Shown one piece after another: positions 1-6,451 of a stretch of 11,073 nucleotides of DNA; position 1 is the stretch's first letter, and every line of letters starts with the position of its first letter. Under the pieces are notes generated by a model. It saw nothing but the letters and a program-made list of their open reading frames with translations. It was not told the origin of the DNA and searched no databases. The position numbers were made by a program, and so were the translations under genes. The DNA is from Roseburia sp. (GTDB lineage: Bacteria > Bacillota > Clostridia > Lachnospirales > Lachnospiraceae), in the NCBI GenBank assembly GCA_017626625.1, contig JAGAIK010000635.1, positions 1 to 11,073 of the forward strand, given 5' to 3'.

Positions 1-740
1 AAAGCAATGAAACCATGTTTACAAATCCGTATTCGCTGATACCGGAAGTATGGGATGCGGCGAAAAACTATGCCAGTGGATTTGAAGGTATCGGCGGCGT
101 GCCGTTTTCCACATTTTTCTTAAACTCGCTTGAGGTTACGATTGTGGGCGTGATTGGCTGTGTCACAACATCCTTATTTGCCGCTTACGCTTTTTCCAGA
201 ATCCGGTTTAAATTCGGCAATTTCTGGTTCGGCTGTGTTATGATGACCATGATGATACCTGCACAGGTTATGGTGGTTCCGCAGTATATTATTCTGAAAA
301 AACTGAATCTCATTGATACGAAGATAGCACTGGTGCTGCCATGGTTCTTCGGCGGAGCGTTTTTTATCTTTCTGATGGTGCAGTTCTTTCAGGGGATTCC
401 CAGAGAACTGGATGAGGCGGCGGAAATCGACGGCTGCGGAAGAATTTCAATTCTGTTCCGTATCCTGGTTCCTGTGGTAAAGCCTGCAATTATTACATCT
501 GCTATCTTTGCATTTTACTGGATATGGCAGGACTTTTTCCAACCGCTGATTTTCATCAGCAGTCCGGAAAATTTTACGATACCGTTGGCATTGAATATGT
601 ATCTGGATCCCAATTCCTACAATAACTATGGCGGATTATTTGCGATGTCGGTGATTTCGATATTGCCGATTATCATTTTCTTTATTATATTCCAGAGATA
701 TCTGGTAGACGGTATTGCAATGGACGGTATCAAAGGTTAA
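1..740 (+). CDS. Carbohydrate ABC transporter permease, MalG type (5' partial)
   Basis: Inner-membrane permease subunit of a binding-protein-dependent sugar importer (CUT1/MalG family). The EAA loop that docks the ATPase is clear: ELDEAAEIDG followed by VPVVKPA, about residues 131-157 counted from the ATG at 15. Several hydrophobic segments surround it (about 40-60, 72-92, 104-126, 158-182, 210-228), and the end (RYLVDGIAMDGIKG) is typical of MalG-like C-termini. The first ATG is at 15, but no ribosome binding site precedes it. The reading frame stays open to the window edge, and only 241 residues follow against roughly 270-290 in the family, so the first membrane helix and the true start lie upstream. 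It is followed after 16 bp by the DUF624 gene and then GH115-uxuA-uxuB. From that context I infer import of glucuronic-acid-bearing xylo-oligosaccharides; the substrate is not readable from the protein itself. Confidence 0.93.
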   Translation, partial: SNETMFTNPYSLIPEVWDAAKNYASGFEGIGGVPFSTFFLNSLEVTIVGVIGCVTTSLFAAYAFSRIRFKFGNFWFGCVMMTMMIPAQVMVVPQYIILKKLNLIDTKIALVLPWFFGGAFFIFLMVQFFQGIPRELDEAAEIDGCGRISILFRILVPVVKPAIITSAIFAFYWIWQDFFQPLIFISSPENFTIPLALNMYLDPNSYNNYGGLFAMSVISILPIIIFFIIFQRYLVDGIAMDGIKG

Positions 741-756
741 ATTTGGAGGAAGAGGA

Positions 757-1392
757 ATGGAAGGAATTTTTTCGGTAGACGGAAAGGCATTTCGCTTTTT
801 CAGTAAGATGTCTGATTTGGTGATTTTAAACTTATTGTGGCTGGTATGCTCTATACCGGTGATTACGTTAGGTGCATCTACCACAGCGCTCTATTCCGTG
901 GTAATAAAGATGGTAAAAGATGAAGAATCTTATATAGTAAAAAGTTTTTTCTCCTCTTTCCGTGAAAACTTTAAGCAGGCAACTGTGGTATGGGGGATTT
1001 TGCTGGCGGTGTTCTCGCTGCTGTATGTTGATTTCTTCTTCAGCAGCCACACCCCGGTGACCGGCGGAGAACTGCTGTTTATTCCCTTTGCCATAGTTGC
1101 GATACTGACGTTGTTGACATCACTGTATGTATTTCCCATGCTGGCGGTTTTTCGCAACAGCATAAAATAAACTTTGAAAAATTCGTTATATATGGCATTA
1201 GCGCATCTTCCTTTTTCTGTTTTTATAAGTTTGATTGCGGCGGGACCGGGGATGCTTCTTTTCCTTCTTTCTGAGAAAGTTATGCTGGCAGTCTTTATGG
1301 ATTTGGTAATCGGAGTCGCATTTTTTGCATGGGTTAATGCGCATATATTTGTAAAGTTATTTGAGAGATATATGCCGGACAGGGCATCTTAG
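757..1392 (+). pseudogene. DUF624/YesL-family membrane protein, interrupted by an in-frame stop
   Basis: The start is the ATG at 757, with a strong site (GGAGGA at 745-750) 6 nt upstream. The frame runs to TAA at 1168-1170 (codon 138), then continues in the same frame without another stop to TAG at 1390-1392. Joined across the stop, the product is 211 residues, close to the length of B. subtilis YesL (about 210). It carries the DUF624 hallmarks: SIPVITLGASTTALY near the N-terminus, several membrane helices, and FFAWVNAHIFVKLFERYMPD at the end. The sequence after the stop (TLKNSLYMALAHLPF) reads as uninterrupted family sequence, so a single CAA-to-TAA change (Gln to stop) is the simplest cause. 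Translation restart at TTG 1174 or ATG 1192 has no visible ribosome binding site. DUF624 proteins are usually encoded beside sugar ABC transporters and glycosidases, and their function is not established. Probably a recent nonsense pseudogene; a sequencing error or stop readthrough is possible. Confidence 0.8.
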
Positions 1393-1411
1393 AAAGAAAG
1401 GATACTGGGCT

Positions 1412-3445
1412 ATGGAGCTGTTTTTACTGAACCGTAATACAAAGATTGAAAGTTCTGAGGCAGAAAAGTATATTGCACGGACGGAACCGATTTGCCGGGC
1501 TGTTGCGCGTTTTTACAGAGATATGAAGATGACGCTGACAGAAACGAAAAAAACGTCGGGAGGCAGCATTATTTTAAAATATGCGGTTATGGACGAAGAA
1601 GCATATCGGATAGACATAGAAAAAGACAGGATTGTGATACAGGCAGGAGACGAATTGGGAATTGTTTATGCACTGCTTGCGCTCAGCGAAAAATATCTGG
1701 GTATTCTGCCGCTTTGGTTCTGGAATGACCAGAAATTTGAAAAAAAACCGGAGGCAGCCATACCGGTGGGAAGCATAAAACCGGAAAAATACCGGGTACG
1801 TTTCCGCGGCTGGTTTGTAAATGATGAGGTGTTAATCAGCAAATGGAACGCAGGAGAGGATAAAGCATATCCCTGGGAAATGGTATTTGAAGCGCTGCTA
1901 CGGCAGGGCGGCAACATGGTTATTCCCGGAACAGATAAAAATTCCAAGACATATGCACCGTTGGCATCCGGCATGGGACTCTGGGTCACACATCATCATG
2001 CGGAGCCTCTTGGGGCAGAGATGTTTGCGAGGGCTTATCCAAAGCTTTCACCTTCTTTTGCCGAGTATCCGGAGTTATTCCGCGAACTTTGGCGGAAAGG
2101 AATAGAACGTCAGCGGGGGCAGAAAGTAATCTGGAATATCGGTTTCCGGGGACAGGGGGATACGCCGTTTTGGGACAATGATCCTGCTTATGATACACCG
2201 GAAAAAAGAGGAGCACTGGTGAGCAGTATCATGCAGGAACAGTATGATATGGTGAAAAAAGAGATTCCGGACGCAGTATTCTGTACGAATCTCTACGGAG
2301 AGATTATGGAACTGTACCAGCAGGAACTTTTGACAATTCCGGAGGATGTTATTATGATATGGGCGGATAACGGATATGGCAAAATGGTATCCAGAAGACA
2401 GGGAAACCATAATCCGAGAGTACCGGCAATTCCGGAGAAACATTTGCAGGGAAGAGCGCACGGTACCTACTATCATGTATCATTTTATGACCTGCAGGCG
2501 GCAAATCATATTACAATGCTGCCTAATTCCATGGAATTTGTGGAACAGGAACTTGAGGAGGCATACGCAAATGGTATTCGCAGGTTTTGGATTATCAACT
2601 CCTCCAATGTAAAACCCCATGTATATCCCCTTGACTTTATCGCAAATTTGTGGCGGGAGAAACCTCTGTCGGCACAGGAGCATAGAAAACGGTACCTGAT
2701 ACAGTATTATGCGGGAGACGAAAAATGCCGGGAACGGATGCAGGAGTGTTTTGCAGATTATTTTAAGAGCACGGTTGCATTTGGAGCATTAGAGGATGAA
2801 CATGCAGGAGAGCAGTTTTATAATTATGTTACACGCTATTTTGTGCATGGGTGGATGAAAGACGGGGGAACTTCCCCCTGTGAGAATCTGTTTTGGTGTA
2901 CCGGGGAAGACGATTTTTCCAAACAGATTGCGTGGTATCAGGAAAAATGCGGGGAAGGGCAGGCGGCATTTTCCCGTTTGTCAGAAAAATGTGAAGGATT
3001 TACAGATTGTGAGCTTTGGAAAGATTCTCTTGTGCTTCAGGTAAAGATACACTTGTATTGTCTTTCGGGTGCGGTGATATTCTGTAAAGCATGGAAAGAA
3101 TTTGCTGAGAAAAGATGGATGCAGGCATATTATCTTGTGGGAAATGCTGCAGATTTATATGAAAAAGCAGATACTGCAATGCGCAGCAGGGAGCATGATA
3201 AGTGGAAAGAATTTTATGAAAATGACTGCCTTACAGATGTGAAACAGACAGCCTACTGTCTGCGCAGCCTGATGAGATACATCCGGAATCTCGGTGATGG
3301 ACCGGATTTTTATAAGTGGCAGAGAGAAGTCGCATATTCAAAAGAGGACAGAGGAGTCGTATTGCTGACAAATACGGAAAATCATATGACGGACGAAGAA
3401 CTGTACAACAGAATGAAAGAAAGGAAATCAGAATTATGGAAATGA
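1412..3445 (+). CDS. Glycoside hydrolase family 115 (alpha-glucuronidase type), cytoplasmic
   Basis: GH115 enzymes remove alpha-1,2-linked glucuronic or 4-O-methylglucuronic acid from xylan and xylo-oligosaccharides. The 677-residue product shows family-like blocks in order: FRGWFVNDE (131-139), HHHAEPLG (194-201), GFRGQGD (244-250), WADNGYG (317-323), HGTYYHVSFYD (350-360) and FWIINSSNVKPHVYPLDFI (392-410). A helical C-terminal third follows. There is no signal peptide (it begins MELFLLNRNTK), so it should act in the cytosol on imported oligosaccharides. It is shorter than most GH115 proteins (about 800-1000 residues) and seems to end after the helical region, lacking the usual C-terminal domain. 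The start at 1412 is chosen over an in-frame ATG at 1361 because it has an AAAGGA-like site at about 10 nt and does not run into the DUF624 gene. The stop overlaps uxuA. Family assignment is by motif memory, not by search; exact substrate is inferred. Confidence 0.85.
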   Translation: MELFLLNRNTKIESSEAEKYIARTEPICRAVARFYRDMKMTLTETKKTSGGSIILKYAVMDEEAYRIDIEKDRIVIQAGDELGIVYALLALSEKYLGILPLWFWNDQKFEKKPEAAIPVGSIKPEKYRVRFRGWFVNDEVLISKWNAGEDKAYPWEMVFEALLRQGGNMVIPGTDKNSKTYAPLASGMGLWVTHHHAEPLGAEMFARAYPKLSPSFAEYPELFRELWRKGIERQRGQKVIWNIGFRGQGDTPFWDNDPAYDTPEKRGALVSSIMQEQYDMVKKEIPDAVFCTNLYGEIMELYQQELLTIPEDVIMIWADNGYGKMVSRRQGNHNPRVPAIPEKHLQGRAHGTYYHVSFYDLQAANHITMLPNSMEFVEQELEEAYANGIRRFWIINSSNVKPHVYPLDFIANLWREKPLSAQEHRKRYLIQYYAGDEKCRERMQECFADYFKSTVAFGALEDEHAGEQFYNYVTRYFVHGWMKDGGTSPCENLFWCTGEDDFSKQIAWYQEKCGEGQAAFSRLSEKCEGFTDCELWKDSLVLQVKIHLYCLSGAVIFCKAWKEFAEKRWMQAYYLVGNAADLYEKADTAMRSREHDKWKEFYENDCLTDVKQTAYCLRSLMRYIRNLGDGPDFYKWQREVAYSKEDRGVVLLTNTENHMTDEELYNRMKERKSELWK

Positions 3446-4506
3446 CAATCAGGTGGTTTGGAAGTAAGAGTGATTCCGTAACGCTAGAACAAATCAGACA
3501 GATTCCCGGAGTAAAAGGCGTGATTACGACCCTTTATGATACATCGCCGGGAGAGGTATGGGCGGAAGCGGATATCCGTGCAATGATTGATGAGGTGGAA
3601 ACCGCCGGTCTTCATGTGGCGGGAATTGAAAGCGTAAATATTCATGATGCGATTAAAGTCGGTACGCCTGACAGAGAACAGTATATCGATAATTATATTA
3701 CAACATTAGAGCGGCTGGGGAAAGCCGGGATTCACATGGTATGTTACAATTTTATGCCGGTCTTTGACTGGACCAGAACGGAGCTTGCAAGAAAAAGAGC
3801 AGACGGCTCTACGGTTTTGGCATACAACCAGGCGGCAGTGGATGCGATTCAACCGGAGAAAATGTTTGAAACCATCGGCGGGGACAGTAACGGCTTTGTG
3901 ATGCCGGGGTGGGAACCGGAGCGTATGGCGCACGTAAAAGAACTGTTTGAGATGTATCGTGATGTGGACGAAGAAAAGTTGTTTGCAAATCTGAAATATT
4001 TTCTCGAATGTATTATGCCGGTCTGCGACCAATATGATATCAATATGGCAATCCATCCGGATGATCCGGCATGGAGCGTTTTTGGGCTGCCCCGGATTAT
4101 TGTGAATAAAGAAAATATTCTCAGAATGATGAAGATGGTAGACAATCCACATAACGGGGTGACTTTCTGTTCCGGTTCCTATGGTACCAATCCGGAAAAT
4201 GACCTGCCGGATATGATTCGCAGCCTGAAAGGAAGGATTCATTTTGCTCATGTAAGAAATCTCAAATTTAATTCACCGACGGATTTTGAGGAAGCGGCGC
4301 ACCTGTCATCAGACGGCAGCTTTGATATGTATGAAATCATGAAAGCATTGTATGATATCGGGTTTGACGGACCGATACGTCCGGACCATGGACGAATGAT
4401 TTGGGGAGAGACAGCGATGCCGGGATATGGGCTTTATGATCGTGCATTAGGAGCCGCATATCTGAATGGATTGTGGGAAGCAATAGAAAAATCACAGACG
4501 AGATAA
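3436..4506 (+). CDS. uxuA: Mannonate dehydratase
   Basis: UxuA dehydrates D-mannonate to 2-keto-3-deoxy-D-gluconate in hexuronate catabolism, using a divalent metal (Mn2+/Fe2+). The 356-residue protein is the normal family length and opens with the typical MEMTIRWFG. The xylose-isomerase-like barrel carries the expected metal-site blocks: IHPDDP (His207), TFCSGS (Cys245), HFAHVRN (His272) and RPDHGR (Asp317/His318). The start at 3436 overlaps the GH115 gene by 10 bp and has AAAGGA at 3420-3425, 10 nt away. A second in-frame ATG at 3442 forms an ATGA overlap with the GH115 stop but sits 16 nt from that site. Either way translation is likely coupled to GH115. An in-frame extension back to 3316 runs through the GH115 coding region and does not resemble UxuA. 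The gene is followed 46 bp later by the uxuB-type gene. Confidence 0.97.
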   Translation: MEMTIRWFGSKSDSVTLEQIRQIPGVKGVITTLYDTSPGEVWAEADIRAMIDEVETAGLHVAGIESVNIHDAIKVGTPDREQYIDNYITTLERLGKAGIHMVCYNFMPVFDWTRTELARKRADGSTVLAYNQAAVDAIQPEKMFETIGGDSNGFVMPGWEPERMAHVKELFEMYRDVDEEKLFANLKYFLECIMPVCDQYDINMAIHPDDPAWSVFGLPRIIVNKENILRMMKMVDNPHNGVTFCSGSYGTNPENDLPDMIRSLKGRIHFAHVRNLKFNSPTDFEEAAHLSSDGSFDMYEIMKALYDIGFDGPIRPDHGRMIWGETAMPGYGLYDRALGAAYLNGLWEAIEKSQTR

Positions 4507-4552
4507 ACATGGGAAAAACAGGTTTTGTGCGGATATGGAGGGAAAAAGCAGT

Positions 4553-6163
4553 ATGAGATTATCACAGGAAGGAATAAAGGATTATGGTATTTGGAAGGAA
4601 AAAGGATACGGTGTGCCGGAATATGACCGTATGGCTGTAAAAGCGCGCACAATGGAGCAGCCTTTCTGGATACATTTTGGTGCGGGAAATATTTTCCGGG
4701 CATTTCAGGCGAATGTGGTGCAAAAGCTTTTAAATGAAGGAAAGCTCGACCGTGGACTGATTGTAGCGGAGGGGTATGATTATGAGATTATAGAGAAAAT
4801 AAACCGTCCGCATGATGACCTTGGGATTGTCGTGACCTTAAAGGCAGACGGAAGCATTGAGAAAAATATTGTAGGAAGCGTGGTGGAATCACTTTGTCTT
4901 GACAGTGATAACGAGAGGGAGTTTGAGCGTTTAAAAGAAATTTTCCGAAACCCTGCCCTGCAGATGGCAACATTTACGATTACAGAAAAGGGTTACAGCC
5001 TTGTAAACGGAAAGGGAGAGCGGCTTGCCGCGGTGGGCGAGGACCTGAGACAGGGACCGGAAAAGCCCGGGAGCTATCTTGGAAAAGTGGCGGCTCTTCT
5101 GTATGAACGTTATCAAAACGGCGAACTGCCCATTGCCATGGTGAGCATGGATAATTGTTCTCACAACGGAGATAAGCTTTTTGCGGCAATGGACGAATTT
5201 GCGAAAGAATGGCAGGAAAACGGGCTGGTAGAGGGAAATTTTCTGGGTTATGTGGAAAATCGCGCAAAAGTCAGTTTCCCATGGACCATGATTGATAAAA
5301 TCACCCCAAGACCTGATAAGGAGGTGGAGCGTGATCTGGTTGCAGACTGGGGAGAAGAACTGAAGCCAATCGTGACAGGAAAGAATACCTATATAGCTCC
5401 TTATGTGAATGCAGAAGAAAGTGAGTATCTGGTGATTGAAGACGATTTTCCCAACGGAAGAGAGGCTTTAGAACAGGGAGGATTTATTATGACAGACCGC
5501 ATGACCGTCGATAAGGTGGAAAAAATGAAGGTCTGTACCTGTCTGAACCCGCTGCATACGACACTGGCTGTGTTTGGATGCCTGCTGGGATACAGGAGAA
5601 TTTCGGAGGAAATGAAAGATAAAGCGTTGAATCGCCTGGTGAGAATCATCGGTTATCAGGAAGGACTGCCGGTAGTGAACAATCCCGGGATTCTTTCCCC
5701 GCAGGAGTTTATCGATGAGGTGATAGAGAAACGAATACCAAATCCGTTTATGCCGGATACGCCGCAGCGTATCATAACAGATACATCCCAGAAACTTGCC
5801 ATACGTTTTGGTGAAACCATCAAAGCATATGTCAGGTCTGAAAAGCTGCAGGTAGAAAATCTTCGAATGATTCCCCTTGTGTTTGCCGGTTGGCTGCGTT
5901 ATTTGATGGGCATAGATGATGCGGGAGAACAGTTGGAATTAAGTCCGGACCCCATGCTAACGGAACTGTGTCCTGTCATGGCGGAAATTTCTCTCGGGCA
6001 GACGGAGAATCTGGAGGGAATACAGAAGATTCTTGCAAATCCGTCTATTTTCGGTGTGAATCTTTATGAAGCGGGACTGGGAGAGCTGACGGAAAATTAT
6101 TTCCGGGAGATGAACGCAGGTATCGGTGCTGTGAGACGCACATTGGAAAAATATTGTGGGTAA
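4553..6163 (+). CDS. uxuB: Fructuronate reductase (mannitol dehydrogenase family)
   Basis: NAD-dependent long-chain polyol-type dehydrogenase, expected to interconvert D-fructuronate and D-mannonate, the step before UxuA. In the 536-residue product, the Rossmann-domain start is HFGAGNIFRAF (41-51). The substrate domain has SMDNCSHNGDKL (198-209), FPWTMIDKITPRP (242-254) and the catalytic Lys-Asn-His signature KVCTCLNPLH (Lys326, Asn332, His335). It is longer than E. coli UxuB (about 486) and similar to clostridial members. The start at 4553 is preferred over ATG 4535 because GGAGGG (4537-4542) lies 10 nt upstream and the protein then begins MRLSQEGIKDY, as in relatives; the upstream ATG has no site. 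Tagaturonate reductase (UxaB) is a close relative, but the adjacent uxuA and GH115 favour fructuronate. It is the last gene of the operon: a hairpin terminator begins 34 bp after its stop. Confidence 0.93.
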   Translation: MRLSQEGIKDYGIWKEKGYGVPEYDRMAVKARTMEQPFWIHFGAGNIFRAFQANVVQKLLNEGKLDRGLIVAEGYDYEIIEKINRPHDDLGIVVTLKADGSIEKNIVGSVVESLCLDSDNEREFERLKEIFRNPALQMATFTITEKGYSLVNGKGERLAAVGEDLRQGPEKPGSYLGKVAALLYERYQNGELPIAMVSMDNCSHNGDKLFAAMDEFAKEWQENGLVEGNFLGYVENRAKVSFPWTMIDKITPRPDKEVERDLVADWGEELKPIVTGKNTYIAPYVNAEESEYLVIEDDFPNGREALEQGGFIMTDRMTVDKVEKMKVCTCLNPLHTTLAVFGCLLGYRRISEEMKDKALNRLVRIIGYQEGLPVVNNPGILSPQEFIDEVIEKRIPNPFMPDTPQRIITDTSQKLAIRFGETIKAYVRSEKLQVENLRMIPLVFAGWLRYLMGIDDAGEQLELSPDPMLTELCPVMAEISLGQTENLEGIQKILANPSIFGVNLYEAGLGELTENYFREMNAGIGAVRRTLEKYCG

Positions 6164-6197
6164 GTATAAACTTGCCGGAATGTTGTTTTTACATTTT

Positions 6198-6303
6198 GGG
6201 CTGTCGCATGAAAAGAAGTTAAGCGGGATATTGTACCATTTGAAATCAGTCAGTACGATATCCTGCATACGTTCTGATAAATGTGACAGCCCATTTTATT
6301 TTT
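6198..6303 (+). terminator. Rho-independent terminator with two-tier stem, end of uxuB operon
   Basis: The outer arms GGGCTGTCGCAT (6198-6209) and ATGTGACAGCCC (6281-6292) pair over 12 bp with one G-U, followed by the T-rich run ATTTTATTTTT (6293-6303). Inside the 71-nt loop a second long stem forms: GCGGGATATTGTAC (6223-6236) with GTACGATATCCTGC (6253-6266), 14 bp including two G-U pairs. The T run is only on the + strand side, so it should stop transcription coming from uxuB. The size and nested form are larger than an ordinary intrinsic terminator. Confidence 0.75.
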
Positions 6304-6346
6304 CACTTTAAAACAGTGAAAGAGACCTGTTACAATCCGGGTAACA
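6301..6346. repeat. Two adjacent short perfect palindromes
   Basis: TTTCACT (6301-6307) and AGTGAAA (6315-6321) form a 7-bp inverted repeat with a 7-nt spacer. TGTTAC (6328-6333) and GTAACA (6341-6346) form a 6-bp inverted repeat, also with a 7-nt spacer. Their centres are about 26 bp apart. Neither is followed by a T run on either strand, so they do not look like terminators. They could be operators for the downstream pap gene or small RNA hairpins. The first partly overlaps the T-rich tail of the uxuB terminator. No matching regulator is recognised. Confidence 0.4.
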
Positions 6347-6369
6347 AATCATAAGAAATACTTGATATT
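6341..6369 (+). promoter_or_regulatory. Weak candidate promoter for pap
   Basis: GTAACA (6341-6346, 4 of 6 to TTGACA) and GATATT (6364-6369, 4 of 6 to TATAAT) are 17 bp apart, giving a leader of roughly 75 nt before the pap start. The -35 element would be the right arm of the TGTTAC/GTAACA palindrome, which would fit repression there. This is the best pair I found in the gap and is weak. The rest of the gap, 6370-6437, shows no further structure. Confidence 0.25.
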
Positions 6370-6451
6370 TTGCAGAAATTGTGAAAAACTAGAAGTAAGA
6401 GTTTTGGTGTGAGACAGAGATTGCAAGAGGAAAACAGAAAGGTGGGGTTTT

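Noticed and set aside
715..756. Upstream ATG at 715 as start of the DUF624 gene
   Set aside because: It lies inside the permease gene, adds 14 unrelated residues, and has no ribosome binding site; ATG 757 has GGAGGA at ideal distance.
1361..1411. N-terminal extension of the GH115 gene to ATG 1361
   Set aside because: It overlaps the end of the DUF624 frame and has no ribosome binding site, while ATG 1412 does.
3316..3435. N-terminal extension of uxuA to 3316
   Set aside because: The extra 40 residues are an out-of-frame reading of GH115 coding sequence and are basic and unlike UxuA; MEMTIRWFG is the family start.
3706..4251. 181-codon open frame on the - strand inside uxuA
   Set aside because: Cys/His/Phe-rich shadow of a strongly conserved + strand gene, with no ribosome binding site or recognisable domain.
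4535..4552. ATG 4535 as the uxuB start
   Set aside because: Its GGAGGG is better read as the ribosome binding site for ATG 4553; the extra MEGKSS is not typical.
6198..6303. Riboswitch or T-box leader for pap
   Set aside because: No recognised aptamer core, and it ends in a T run about 150 bp before the pap start; a terminator of the uxuB operon explains it more simply.
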